Origin: Gonocerus acuteangulatus | Lineage: Eukaryota; Arthropoda; Insecta; Hemiptera; Coreidae | Length of the DNA: 64,000 bases | NCBI GenBank assembly: GCA_946811695.1 | Contig: OX328123.1 | Span: 47,882,009-47,946,008 of the forward strand | Direction: 5' to 3' | In this document: piece after piece, positions 23,620-35,973 of the stretch | Numbering within the stretch: the stretch's first letter is position 1 | Layout: every line of letters starts with the position of its first letter | Made by a program: the position numbers and the translations under genes | Notes under the pieces: model-generated | What the model was told of the DNA's origin: nothing | Database searches by the model: none | Seen by the model: the letters and a program-made list of their open reading frames with translations, nothing else

Positions 23620-24155
23620 CCCGGAATCCGCCTACCGGAACGTTGTTTTATAGGTGAAATTCGTGCAAAAAAAAACAAAACGTTGCAGTTACTGTGGCTT
23701 TTCGTATGTAGGCTTCAGGCTCACTTTTTACAGGTTCTATAAAGTAGGAAAACGGGGCCATATCACTAACCGTTTTCGAGAAAAGTGGATAAAACTAATT
23801 TTTGTGACTAATTTATATTTCGGTACTTTGAATTGTGGGATTCAGTTGAATTATTTTGTTCATGTTTAAAATTAGTCGAAACTACAATTTTTTAATGACT
23901 GGTTACTTTTGAAGTTAAGGAAGTATTAGAAGAAATACATTTAGCAACAGATAGGAAAAGTTCTGGAATCTAACTACATTTTCCTAAATATCTTGAAAAC
24001 AGTTAAGAAATCGTGGTAAGTGAAAGGTGGAAATACTCTACAAAAAAGATACAAAAGCAGTTTTTGCTAGGGATCAGCCGGACATTTTTTATGTCAGACG
24101 GAGAAATAAGTGCTTAAAACCTGGAAAGTGTTAATTTTTTTCTTTCGGTTTTTCG
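23620..24155 (-). repeat. Family Y copy (antisense)
   Basis: On the minus strand it follows 59418-59960 in order: TTATTTCTC, CCTTTCACTTACCACGATTT, TTTTCAAGATATT, AACGGTTAGTGATA and CGGTAGGCGGATTCCGG-like pieces. Diverged, with no coding frame recognised. Confidence 0.65.
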
Positions 24156-24578
24156 TTTGCCTAACTTAGATTCCTGTCGATTTTCTGTTAATGCGCCAAA
24201 GATCTTGCTACGCTTTGAGATTTTAGTTTATATCATTACATCAGTTTAGATTTCTCTACCTTGTAACTTTTTTTATGGGCTAAAATTCTTTCTTAACTAA
24301 TCAAAAATGATATCCTTGAGTATTTATGTAAAGAAAACGTTTTTAAATGCCTAAAAACTACGGGTAAAAGTCCTGATGCCGAGTAAACGCAATGCTGATT
24401 TGAAGATACTTTTTTGAGCGAGCTTCGATTGGTCCCTATTTATTTGTTTAATGTTTTTGTATCCTCCTTCAATACATTTCAAAATTAAAACCCATTTGTT
24501 TTTTATCTTTGTTACTAGAAAGTTTGAAAAAAAATCAATAGGAAAAAAATTATCATTTCAGATCATTAAACTTTAAAA
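24156..24578. other. No gene recognised
   Basis: AT-rich DNA between family Y and a SINE tail. Nothing supportable. Confidence 0.5.
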
Positions 24579-24630
24579 ACTGGCGTTAATGACCCCAACG
24601 GTTGACACGCCTTAAATTCAACCAAAAAAA
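24579..24630 (+). mobile_element. Short SINE 3' end with 11 bp target duplication
   Basis: AAACTTTAAAA at 24568-24578 is repeated at 24631-24641. Between them is ACTGGCGTTAATGACCCCAA, CGGTTGACACGCC and a poly-A. The same 45 nt appears inverted at 50727-50801. The unit matches the terminal part of SINE-A (GGCGCTAATGACC...GATGCGCC). Confidence 0.85.
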
Positions 24631-26342
24631 AAACTTTAAAATAATGTTCTCAAAACTATGTTTTTCAAACCGGTGATACTCTGGTGTCTTCAATTTTTGC
24701 CTGATTAACTTCAAATTTTAACTGCAGCTTTCTAATGATATTTTCTAGAAAAGTACGTAGGATGTTTTCGAATCATAGAATTATGACAATTTTATGACCG
24801 ATTTTCGACGGATGTATTCATAGAAAATGAAAAATCGTCCACCATTATCGAAAAAATTAATATTTCTTAAAAATCCTACTTACTTTTATTTTATTTTTTC
24901 GTTCTATCTTAAAAATTGCCGCCTGCAGACTATCACCTGTGAAAAAAAGAGGGTTTCCGCTCGTCAGATAGAACGCCGCCATTTTTTTTTTCGAAGAATT
25001 GAAACTTATTTTTTTGGATAGTTTAACATCCCAAATAAGACGTTTGATATAAAGAATTGAAAAATATTGATTTATTTGTTATTTATAAATTCAAGAAAAT
25101 AACTTTGATTATGATTGCACAAGGTAGAATTAGCCCTTAAGACAAAACATTAACTGTTCCTAATCTAAGCTTTCCAAATGACACTGGGGATAAGAAACGC
25201 CTTAAAATGACGCAATTCATGGAAGTCGGAAGTTTGTATTTTATTCCTAGGCCGCTTTTTGCTATTCTTTATAGCCGGATATCCAAAATTATCAATGAAA
25301 ATATCATCAAAAGGGATATATTATTATTATTAATCCTTGAGGTGAAAGTAAAACTAAAATATAATTTCCTTGAGGAGAGAATGAAGGAAGAAGAGATCCT
25401 ACTCACTAGGGATTAGCCCTGGATGATGAATTTAATTTCTCTTCGCTGAAAATTTCCAGTCCCAAGGCTTTTCCTTCCACGGGTCTGAGGATGAACACAG
25501 CTCTTCAATAACTTAATGCTTCTCTTTAACAACTCAAATTAAATCATATTTCTTAAAGGTCTCTTCTGTAAGTTCAAAACTGCTGCAGAGTGATTACGAC
25601 TGTTCTATCCTTCCTACCCTTCGTAAGTGATAATATTGTCAATATACAAGGTGTCCCGCATCGATATGTCATTACTTTAAGGGTTTATTCTGCACCTCAT
25701 TTGTGTCTATCTCAACATGTAGCAGAGCTACTCAAACTGTTTTCTATTTTCAAAACTATTGTGTTTTTTTTTATAAACAAAATGTGTTTTGGGGATTTTG
25801 AATTGTTGTATCGTAAATAACGACAATATTTTTAGAATTCACATTAAATTTCCAATAAGAAACATCCGTTATTGAAATATTACCATATATTTTAAAAGCC
25901 GTATATATGTGAATGTTTGATATTAGTGTTTTCTTAAATTATTCACTATTTCCTTAATCAGATATTTGTAAACTTAGAGGCTTGCCTCGACCTCAAAAGT
26001 TGCATTCTTTAATAAGCATTAAAATGGTACCTCGTTGTTTTAGAGAAAAATATATTTGAATCTTATTTTTTCTGATTTCAAAGTCAAAACCGATAAATGT
26101 GCGTTAGCTTTTTTTAGCCATTTTGAACATATTCTTTAATTTCACACGATAATGGAAATGTCCCATCCTTCCAACACTACACGTTTTGCTCTGGTTAAGG
26201 GTAGGGGGACACTTGGGAATTAAGGGTAAAATGTGACAGAAGAACATATTGGAAATAATTACAATTATTGTAAACATAATAAATACATGAATTATACTGT
26301 TATGTCTTGGGGGTCTTATTTTATTCTATAGTATGGGATACT
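24631..26342. other. No gene recognised
   Basis: AT-rich DNA. ACAAGGTGTCCCGCATCGAT at about 25648 resembles the start of a transposon or retroelement terminus, but no partner terminus was found. Confidence 0.45.
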
Positions 26343-26374
26343 GGTGCCATTGACCATAGCAGTCGACGCATCCT

Positions 26375-26423
<49 letters not shown>
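26343..26423 (+). mobile_element. Very recent short SINE 3' end, 46 bp poly-A, 13 bp target duplication
   Basis: AGTATGGGATACT at 26330-26342 is repeated exactly at 26424-26436. The insert is GGTGCCATTGACCATAGCAG, TCGACGCATCCTAATT and 46 uninterrupted A residues (26379-26424, the last shared with the duplication). The uncorrupted A-tail and perfect duplication mean the insertion is young. Confidence 0.92.
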
Positions 26424-26427
<4 letters not shown>

Positions 26428-26802
26428 TGGGATACTTAAATTAGGGGTTATTATGGGAAGGTTAGTGTTTAATAATTCACTTCATTCTATGATATTGATA
26501 TCATATATTTATATTTACAATCATGTTTTCATAACAAGTAGGTAATATTGGTTAGAAATATTCTACTTGGCTGCGTAATTCTACGGGATTTGCAAATCTA
26601 CAGAGTCAACATCATCATGCTTCTAGGATACACCCTCAAGAACTTTCATATGGATCGGCGATACCATTAACATCTAGTAAGTAGACGAACTTATTATGAA
26701 GAACGCAGTAATGCTCTATTCACTTAAAACCAGGGACTGACAATAACTATTAATTTTTACGAGGATGAAAAAATGGTCGAAAATTCCCACAAGTGTTTTA
26801 TT

Positions 26803-26843
26803 GGCATAACGTTTTCAGGGACAAAGCCCCATTTTCAATGCCC
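26803..26843 (-). ncRNA. Hammerhead-like motif in left Penelope arm
   Basis: On the minus strand: stem I GGCA pairs with UGCC, core UUGAAAA (two changes from CUGANGA), stem II GGG...CCC around GCTTTGT, GAAA, stem III AA/UU with loop CG, then A at the cleavage position. The architecture is complete, but core positions C3 and G8 are altered, so activity is unlikely. The counterpart at 29091-29131 is more decayed. Confidence 0.45.
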
Positions 26844-27099
26844 TGTGACACAATACAATAATTAAAACAAGTTCAATTTAAAAACAGATTAAAATAACAA
26901 TACAATTATAACAAAAAACAATCGTAAAACCCGAGATTACATTTTAATATAATATAAAACACCATTTTGTTCAATTATTTAAAAGTCAAGTCCAAAAAAA
27001 GTTAAAAACAACCATTCAAACAATAAATAATAAATACTTTCATTCTATCACACAAACACACATGCAGGAATAAATAAGTCTAAAAAACTATACAATGAT

Positions 27100-28655
27100 A
27101 TGAAAGGAAATGAAAGACCAGAGAGAAATCTAAGCCATACATTGGCTCTTATTCAGCCGAACCTTGCTCCTAGACTGGCTTTGGAAAGCTGCGATCCCAC
27201 TGAAAAATATAATTCCGACGTGAAATCTATACTTAAGAGCACCGAACAACTATTTACTCCGGAAGAAAAGAATTATTTATATGAAATGAACCGATTACGT
27301 CCATTATTATACTGTTTACCCAAAACCCATAAACCAGGAATGCCCATGAGGCCTATTGTTGCCTTTAATTCTTCGCCGACTGAGAAATTAGCCAAAAAAT
27401 TAGTACATGTCTTCAACAGTTTATCCGTTTTTAGTCCTTCACATCAATAAAAAATACCTCAGAATTAGTATAAAAAATCAATAGTTCAAATATTAGATAG
27501 CTAGAAAATAGACTTTTGGCATCGTTTGATGTTAAAGATATGTTTTCAAATATACCACCCAATGAAGTAATTCGCATTTGCGAACTATTAATTAAAATCA
27601 GGAAGGTTAATCCAATCATCGCACAAGAATTTATTAATTTACTTAGGCTATCTTTAAAACAAAACTATTTTAAATTTCAAGATTGTTTTTATTCATTGGA
27701 CAGTGGTCTAATTATGGGGTCAGCGTTAAGCCCGTTAGCGGCAGAATTATTCATTGATTATTTTGAGCATGTACATATTTTATCGGATCGTAATCCTTTT
27801 CGAAAATTTATTGATTTTTGGGGCCGCTATGTTGACGACATTATTGTTAGTTTTTCGGGCTCAAAGGAGGACTTACAAGGCCTGTACGATTACATTAATA
27901 GCTGCCATCAAAGAATAAAATTTACCCTTGAGCTGGAAAGTGAAGGCGGACTGAATTTCCTTGATGTGGAGATACGGAGAGATGGCGGTACCCATATTTT
28001 TTATATTTATAGGAAACCAACAGCCACTGATCTCATCCCGTCGGACTCTTTCCATCACCCACAATATAAAGTCTCGGGCCTAATCTTTATGATAGATCGA
28101 ATGTTGAATGTTCCCTCGTCAGAGGAGAAGTTCAACAGGGAATTTAATTACATTAAGCATTCGGCTATAGCCAACGGTTATAAATGTGATTTAGTCGATA
28201 AGCTCTTGGAAAGGCGCTATAGGAAAAAGATTAAGCGGGATTCAGAAGTGGAACAGGAGGGAGAGTTATTAAAAAAAAGGGGTTACATTTTGAGTATACC
28301 TTACCTTTGCCGAGTATCGGAAAGAGTTGGACACATGCTAAGAAAGGTAGGGGTGCAGACAGCATATAGGAGCAGGGGAACGTTGAATAACCGGCTACCA
28401 AAAACGAAGGATGTCATCCAGCCGCTGGACAGGTCGGGAGTCTACCGAGTGTCGTGTACTTCCTGTGGGTCTTCCTATGTTGGTCAAAGTGGAAAAAAAC
28501 TAAAAGTACGGATTAAAGAGCATTTGACCAGAAAGGATTCGGAGATGAGGAAACGTACTTAAAGAAAACCATGACACAGATTTCCTCGACTATGAAGTAC
28601 TGGAGACATTGAGGAAGGGAAGAAAGATGGACATGGCAGTTGGTTTGGATTAAAA
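27100..28655 (+). pseudogene. Penelope-like reverse transcriptase with C-terminal GIY-YIG endonuclease
   Basis: N-terminal part (27100-27450): RLRPLLYCLPKTHKPGMPMR followed by PIVAFNSSPTEKLAK, the RT region just before the fingers. A frameshift near 27445 and two in-frame stops (about 27475 and 27503) separate it from 27516-28562. The latter has SFDVKDMFSNIPPNE (palm motif A), LIMGSALSPLAAELF (motif B), the catalytic GRYVDDIIVSF (motif C) and LNFLDVEI. A basic linker follows, then the endonuclease start GVYRVSCTSCGSSYVGQSGK (GIY-YIG motif with VYRV and SYVG). After another frameshift near 28557 the endonuclease tail continues (LKENHDTDFLDYEVL) to a stop near 28653. The catalytic residues survive, but at least four disabling changes make it a pseudogene. 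Confidence 0.92.
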
Positions 28656-29090
28656 TTGACGCTGTCCCGGAGAAGAATGTTAACGTAAAAGGAGACGGCG
28701 GTACGTTGAAGCATGTTTCAACAGCAGCCCTACAGTCCCTCGCTGCTTTCCAAAGCCAGTCTTGGAGCAAGGTTCGGCTGAATAAGAGCCAATGCATGGC
28801 TTAGCTTTCTCTCTGGTCTTTCATTTCCTTTTATATCATTGTATCGTTTTTTAGACTTATTTATTCCTGCATGTGTGTTAGTGTGATAGAATGAAAGTAT
28901 TTATTATTTATTGTTTGAATGGTTGTTTTTAACTTTTTTTTGACTTGACTTTTAAATAATTGGACAAAATGGTGTTTTATATTATATTAAAATGTAGTCT
29001 CGGCTTTTACGATTGTTTTTTGTTATAATTGTATTGTTATTTTAATCTGTTTTTAAATTGAACTTGTTTTAATTATTGTATTGTATCACA

Positions 29091-29131
29091 GGGCATTGAA
29101 AATGGGGCTTAGTCACTGAAAACGTTATGTC
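29091..29131 (+). ncRNA. Decayed hammerhead-like motif in right Penelope arm
   Basis: Same order as 26803-26843 but with stem II broken (GGGG...TCAC) and stem I GGCA/UGUC held by a G-U pair. It is recorded as the inverted partner. Confidence 0.4.
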
Positions 29132-29172
29132 AAAAAAACACTTGTGGGAATTTTCGCCCATTTCTTCATCCT

Positions 29173-30803
29173 TGGAACATCAATTTTCCACCATCCAGCA
29201 TTCTCCAACAATATTAATTTTTATTTCAAATGAGTTTCACTTAACCTTTAATTTTTATTATTGGGAAATAAAAATTCAAAATCCATCGTAATTGATATAT
29301 TTTATTATTTTTTTCAAAAACATTTCTAATAATTTTTATTTCAAAAACTTAAAAATAAAAATTATTTGAATAATATTAATTCAAATTTTTTTTATAACAA
29401 TTTTTAATAACATTTTTTTCTTATTTTAACTTTAAACATTGTTTTAAATAAAAAAAAAACAATATTTCTGACATAATGAATAGAAAGTAATATACAAAAA
29501 CAAATTCTAGAATATACAATATATACTCATACGAATAATTTAGATTTAGACGAACTTTGATTCACTCACATAAACAAATAACTTCTAATAAACAAAAGGT
29601 TCCAAATCAAGTATTTATTTATTTACTCCGAGGATAAGAGATATTTAATAAATGAGTTTCACTTTATCTTCAATTTTTATTATTGGGAATTAAAAATAAA
29701 AATTCCATGGTAATTGATATATTTCATTATTTTTTTAAAACAGTTTTCTAATAATTTTTATTTTTAAATTATAAAAATAAAAATTATTTCATAACAGTTA
29801 TACATTAATTTTAAAAATATAAATTATGAAGTAATTTTTTTGTCATAATTTTTAGGAAAAATTTACTTTTTATTTCGGTCCTTGCTTAAAACAATCAGAT
29901 GATTTTTAGAAGCTCATAATAACAAACAAAATTGAACAAAATATAAAACATTTTACTGCTTAGGTATAGCCCGATGAAAGTGCGATACCCCACACATAAC
30001 AAGGAATTTCAAGTGTAAGCGTTTTTTAGTACCGCTAATCTATAAGCCCAAAAACAATTCATCAAATTGAGAATTAAGTGTGTATCTCAAAATTTATTAT
30101 CAAAAACCTTGATAACTCAAATCAAATGTATTATGCAGCTTTTATGCGACCCTTCAAGAAACCTGTTCTTGGGACTAAACATTCTTTTTTTGCATTCTGA
30201 AAATTTATGTAACCATCAAGAGACAGATTAAATCTATTAAAACGTTTACATTCCTCATTATGCAGTTTCGGTGTTATTAAGGTAACTAATAATCACTTAA
30301 ATGAAGTCGAGTATTAAGTACGGAAATGGGATAAAAAGAATGTATGATTCGACAGCTTTCTCGGACAATAAATTTGCAAAGAAATAAGAGAAAACGTATG
30401 ATCAAAACACATTCCAATATCAAGTCTTTTTGTTGAATAGGTAAAGTGGAGAACTGGGCTCAAGAAATTTATAATTAGGTAATTGGCCAAACTAAGGACT
30501 AGATGAACGATACTTTCGCCTGTTAGACTTGAAAAGCATGCCACTTTGCCGGAATTTCGGCTTAACTCTCTATAGTAATATCCAGAACCTGAACAGAAAT
30601 AGTCTTTCAGGACAACAGTTAGATCCTGAAGTCAACACCTTTAAAAAAACAAAGATGTATCCGATAGAGTCCGATTTTTCAAGCATCTAAATAGCAGATT
30701 TAGAAATGCTACCAGGTTCTGAATAAACTTGGTATTCATAATCATGTAGAACACATTTATTTTCAGGCACTTATGGCATCAGGAGAGATTTCTCATGCAG
30801 TCT
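29173..30803. repeat. AT-rich DNA with a diverged 150 bp duplication
   Basis: 29228-29375 and 29649-29800 are direct repeats about 421 bp apart. Both contain AAATGAGTTTCACTT, TTTTTATTATTGGGAA and GTAATTGATATATTT. The rest is extremely AT-rich with no coding motif. Confidence 0.6.
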
Positions 30804-30805
30804 TA

Positions 30806-30978
30806 GGGTGCGTTTACACTGGGGTAGTTATTGCAGGATATTTATATCAGAGAGAAATTCTGACTAGTGTAAACCATGTAAAATTTACGTCTGACATAAA
30901 TTCTACATGGTTTACATTAGTCAGAATTTCTCTCTGATATAAATATCCTGCAATAACTATCCTAGTGTAAACGCACCC
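30806..30978. mobile_element. Palindromic MITE with TA flanks
   Basis: GGGTGCGTTTACACTGGGGT starts the left arm. The right arm is its reverse complement with about four differences over 84 bp, leaving a loop of about 9 bp. TA lies on each side (30804-30805 and 30979-30980), consistent with a TA target duplication, but because the palindrome itself ends in TA this is not independent proof. There is no coding capacity. Confidence 0.85.
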
Positions 30979-30980
30979 TA

Positions 30981-32195
30981 ACAATATTCGATATTATCAT
31001 TAGGTCCCTCAAGGTTTACTTGAAAATACTATATTGACACAAGAGGAAAATGACGAACCATACCTTCTAACAAAAACACAAGGGTGCTTCTGTTTTGAGT
31101 TGGATATTGAGAGGTTCATGCTACTTTTTGCGGGAATATCTTCGGAACAACTCAAATAAAAACAAACTAGGTGTACGTAAATCGAAAATTTGTTGAACAT
31201 ATATTTATTATTTTAAAAATAAACAAAATTACAGTGTATTTTTTTTTTTAGTACATCATTTTACATATTGAAAATCGGTAAGGTTGGAAGATAAGGATTT
31301 TTTAAGTTATCAACGTTAAAATTTAGCGTGCCGCCTCTCAAATCCAAGTGTAGCTATGTTTTTTCAGATGAGCCCTGGACTAATATATTATCATTATTGG
31401 CCAAGAGGCAAAAACGGCTGATATAGCCATATAGCCCCCAGTTTTACTTAATATTTTTATTATCCTGAAGCTAGAATATCTTTTCACAAACGAGGTTTCC
31501 TCACTATAAAAGAGGAGAAAATACATACTAAAAGAGAAAAATATATACTGTATATATAAATTACATAAACTATACTCAATATTTTCGATATTGCCATCGC
31601 AAATGATGAGAACATCTGGGAATTCATTTTCCCAGAAACCCTAAAAGTATTGAAATTGAGGAAAGAGAAAAAGGGCGTGTTTCTAAATTAAATGAGCCCA
31701 ATCAGTGGAAATGTCGTTAAGTGGTGGACCAAGGCAACACAACGCTCCTCTACACCTTCTCTTTCTATCTCACACCTTACTCCTTCACTCCATCCGCCTA
31801 CCGAGCTCAGCGAATCTAGCTGAAGGAAATGTTACAACCGCATTCTCATCAAGGAAACCATGAACGAACTATAGCTATCTGAAATTAAATATAGTTTTTG
31901 AAGAACACAAGAAACAAATACTATGTAATAAACTTGGTAGACATATAGTAAATATTTTTTTTAAAAGGAAACCACTGACTCCAAATATATCTTGAGCAAA
32001 AGGCGACAATAAGCATAGAAACCTTACCGTAACGTAAGGCACTCAATCAGCTGAGAAAACAGAAATTCCGTTCAGAAAGCTATAATACAATAACCAGATA
32101 TTGTTTCTTACTTTATGTATCTTGTATTGCTAGAAAATAAATTTCACTTCTAAAATATATTACAAAAACAAAGAACAATAAAAAGAGTAGGGAAA
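30981..32195. other. No gene recognised
   Basis: AT-rich DNA. Nothing supportable beyond short T-runs. Confidence 0.5.
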
Positions 32196-32480
32196 AAAAC
32201 CGTTTATAGCAACAAATCGTTTCATCAAAAATTTCATTACAGACTTTTTTGTAAGGACTTTAGTAAGTTTTCCAATGGTTACTATCCACTTACTACGATT
32301 TCCAAAACCGTCTTTGAGACATTTAAAAACAATATACGAAAATTCCAAAAATGCACATGTCTGTTAATACATTTTTTTCGAATTCCTATTTAGCTCCAAA
32401 CGTAACCAAAATTTAAATATATTAGTTTGTGTGAATATCAAACATCTAGATCGCATTAAAGGCTATTTATTCAATTTCAA
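32196..32480 (+). repeat. Family Y copy (sense)
   Basis: Parallels 59540-59760: CCACTTACTACGATTTCC, AACAATATACGAAAATTCC, CATGTCTGTTAATACATTTT and TTTAGCTCCAAACGTAACCA. Diverged and non-coding. Confidence 0.7.
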
Positions 32481-34158
32481 AACGTCTCGTAAATTTTTCG
32501 CTTACAAATTTTTAGGCTCTTCCAGACAGAAAAATTGGAGTTACGGGAGTTAAATTCCTTATTATTTTCGGCGTGAAAAAATGTATAATGCTAGTATAAA
32601 TAAATAAATTATTGTTTACCGATTGTAATTTTCCTTTATTCTGCTCTGAAAAAAATGAATTAGTTAAAGAATCATGTCGAAATCATTTTCTAATTTCAAG
32701 ATATAAAACAAAGCATTTTCAACTTATTTTATTTCTTAGCTCCTAAGGTCCATTTGACGAAACGCTCGGACACGTGTCGACTAATATTCGGTGCAGAATC
32801 ACTAGAAAAAAAATGGGCCCTATCGGTGACCCCTTCACTGTGCTGTAATCCCCTTGTAAAAAGAGAAAGAGAAAGAGAAATTCACCAAATGATCTGTAAT
32901 GATACATTGCCATTTTATTAAACAATGATATTCTGGAACTTATATATAAATTACTTTAATGACTTCACATGAAGAAAATATTGATGGAAAAAGTTGTTTC
33001 AATTAGATTACTGCCAGGAAACCAACGGAATACTCACAGGCAAGTGCAATAATTCTCTAGGAGTATGACCTATTTAGATAGCTGAGATCTAGAAGTGATC
33101 GCATTGGAGTATAAGCTAGAGGTTGAGTGGCTGTCATGCGTAGGCAGACATGTTCAGTCCATGTAACTCCTGTACGTAGGCTGCACAGGACAGCTTCAGC
33201 ACAATACTGGGCAGCAGCTCCCATGTACATGTAGACCTATGAGGACCTATTTACAAAATAGGGTTTAAAATTTAATAAATTAATAAAACTGAGACTTAAT
33301 TTCGATTGACACAGGGAATAACTTGGTTTGTTCAATATCTCATATTTTTAAAAGAGAATTAACTGTGAAAACGCTCTATTATAAGAGGTGCTAAGAAACT
33401 TACACCCTTATAAGTCGCAAACGATCAAGGCTCTAGGGTTACCATAGTGCACTTAACTCATTTTCCCCATTTTCCGACGTAGTCTCTTATTAACTGTGGA
33501 CATTGATTTATAACCATTACCTATTCAAATAGTTTTATTTTAAATCTAAAAAGGAAGTGATTTGACTATTTTAATTTTTATGTTAAATTATTACATCCTA
33601 GTGTCTGCGCTATGATTATCTCATGTGTCAAAAGGAAAAAGAAGAGTACCTATATAGATAATAATTTCGGGGGTGTGGGAGCACGAGGATATGGAATACT
33701 ATCAAACTAGAAATCGGAATAGTTGCCCAACTAAAACGCTATTTTGCCCTAAAACAATTATGTTATCTAAACTAACATGTAAGTGGTCTTATTTAATTCA
33801 TTTTTGAGGTTCTTATGACACATTTTTAGCAACTAAATCAAACTTTCGGGGAGGGAGGCGGCTGCAGCCCCCTCCCTTGTATACGTCCATGGCTCTCAAA
33901 ATTTTGCTATCAAAGGATCGAAACGTTTATAACTGAATATTCTGAAACTCAGGTGGGCATATCGAAATTTAAGCTATCGAAACGTCTTCCTTTTTTTGAG
34001 GAATGTTACAAGATAAAATAATTTTACTGCTACAGAAATTTAAAACTACCTCTTATGGAATCTGTAAGAAAAGCAAAAACCAAAGTTTAGCAGCAAGATA
34101 CTGGAAGTTTTTTTGTTAAAAATTACTTTAAAACCAACAAATTCAATAAGCTAAATGT
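32481..34158. other. No gene recognised
   Basis: AT-rich DNA. No repeat or coding motif that I can support. Confidence 0.5.
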
Positions 34159-34197
34159 TTTTTTGGGTACATCCACTCCTGAGGTCATTAGCACCCC
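34159..34197 (-). mobile_element. Short SINE 3' end
   Basis: On the minus strand: GGTGCTAATGACCTCAGGAG, TGGATGTACCC and a short A-run, aligned with the other short SINE ends (GGTGTTAATGACC...GTCGATG). No clear target duplication. Confidence 0.6.
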
Positions 34198-35933
34198 AGC
34201 AGCGGTGTTTTATAACCTAAATACATTTTTTCAGGTAAATGCCAACATCCATTCTGAGTTTCGTCAGATTACACTTTTTCAATAATTCTTAATTCTACAT
34301 AAGTTCAGGTACACTTTCTCTTAGTAAACTTATTTTGCTAAATATTGCCATAAATCTTCCTCTTCAGTTGCGAAATATCTGGTTTATATATTTTAGAATA
34401 AAGAAATAGCAAAAAATAATAATAATAATATTTTCCCTGGTGAGCATAATGGGAAAATCTCACCATTCGCCGAGAGAGCAGCCTGCAGAATGAAAGCTGG
34501 AACCGGGCATGAAATATGCTTCGATAAAGGGGCAACTTGAGAACACCAAGGGCAGCGGATTACCATAGACCGTGAGAAGCTACTGGCATAAGAAACACCA
34601 AATAAAACTGTGTCGGGAGCACTAAGCACATGGACACGAGGTGGTAAGCCTGGTAGAACCTTCATTGAAGTCAGTCTTAGAAATAGCGGACAAATCCGTC
34701 TCTCATACATTAGAGGAACGGTGCACCGCGGTGGTTCCTAGATAAAAATACCCTTAGTGATGGGAAATGTAGAGTGTCGTCTTTGTGTTTCTTCTTTCGA
34801 CAACTAAAATTTATTTCTAAGTAAGTCATTATTTACAATTTCTTACAAGTCCTTGTTATTATTGTCTACCTTGATGTTGATTATTTCAAATATCTTTTTC
34901 TTCTCGGCAGTCTTGCATGTTTACCTTCAGGAAAACAAAGAAAAGATCTGTGTGTTCCACTCAAAACAAAACAAATTAATAAGACATAGCTATATCGTTT
35001 AAAATAATATTCTTTACAAATTATATCTTATTTAAAGATAATTTGATATATAGGAAGTAAATTTGATATATAGGAAGATAAAACTGCATTCTTGCGGTAG
35101 AATCGCTTAATAAGTAAGTAAAACTGTAGTAATAACTTATTCAATGCCCTTATCTGGAAGCGATGGAAAGAAATATGGTCCAACTCTTCTGCCTGTAGAA
35201 TATATATTTCCAGAACAAATCATTCTTGATCGCTCCCTCTTTTGCGCTGGGAATAAATGTTATAGATATGAGAGGGAATTTTATGTCAGTTCACTTGAAA
35301 AGAAAGATATTTTAACTGATCCTGAAAGCATTTTGAGGTTAGCATGATTGTAAAGCTTATTAACTTATCATATAACCGAATAAAAACACGTTAAACAGTG
35401 TGCGCTTTTGATTATTTTAAACGATTATTTAAGCAATGTATGGGTAGTTTGGAAAAACCAGTAATTGAGTAGATAGAAGATAAATCAATTAAACCTAATC
35501 TACCAGATAGAAATATTTTGTTAATTTATTTATGAGCTTCCACAACAAGGACGATTCTGCAAGCACAATTATTACATAGGTATAATTTTAATTACACAAT
35601 TAAAATACATCCAGTTATACAATTATTTATACATCCAATTGTAAAAACATTGCCTTCTCTAAGAGTACTTTAAAACGTTGGCCTTGACTTCGGGCTTCTC
35701 AAGGTAACCCCGTACTCCTGAAGTATTTTCTTTGATCAAAAACTACAAAACCTTGTGGTATTCTGGAATTTAGTATCTCAAATATCAGAAAAATGTTCGA
35801 ATGGTAGGCAGACTTCAAAATCCTAGAGATGTTATTCGTACACCCGGGCTTACTGGTTTTCAGAGGTATATAGAGTCATTTCAAAATACATTTTCCCAGA
35901 TACAAGCGTTTAAAAGGAAAGGTACTGAACTCA
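34198..35933. other. No recognised gene; one GC-richer island
   Basis: 34435-34740 has noticeably higher GC than its surroundings and keeps a 105-residue frame open on the minus strand (34393-34710). I recognise no domain in any frame, so it may be a decayed exon or transposon gene. A 67-residue frame at 35144-35347 is also unrecognised. Confidence 0.35.
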
Positions 35934-35973
35934 AGAATGTAGGAATTCCTTTTACTTGGAATTCCTACATTCT
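35934..35973. repeat. Perfect 16 bp hairpin
   Basis: AGAATGTAGGAATTCC and its exact reverse complement, separated by TTTTACTT. No promoter, T-tract or gene end nearby gives it a function. Confidence 0.9.

Larger units (their letters stand above)
26762..29172 (+). mobile_element. Penelope-like element with inverted pseudo-LTRs
   Basis: About 434 bp at 26762-27196 is inverted at 28740-29172, enclosing an RT and GIY-YIG endonuclease coding region. Matching landmarks include AAAATTCCCACAAGTG, TCTTATTCAGCCGAACCTTG and AACAAGTTCAATTTAAAAAC. Each arm carries a hammerhead-like motif (26803-26843 and 29091-29131). The first about 33 codons of the gene lie inside the left arm, so the right arm is an inverted 5' fragment of the same element. 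This is the usual pseudo-LTR organisation of Penelope-like retroelements. A further fragment of the family is at 44361-44476. Confidence 0.9.

Noticed and set aside
35144..35347. Possible host exon with a GAG/GTTAGC donor-like end
   Set aside because: A single short frame without a recognised family. The donor-like sequence alone is common by chance.
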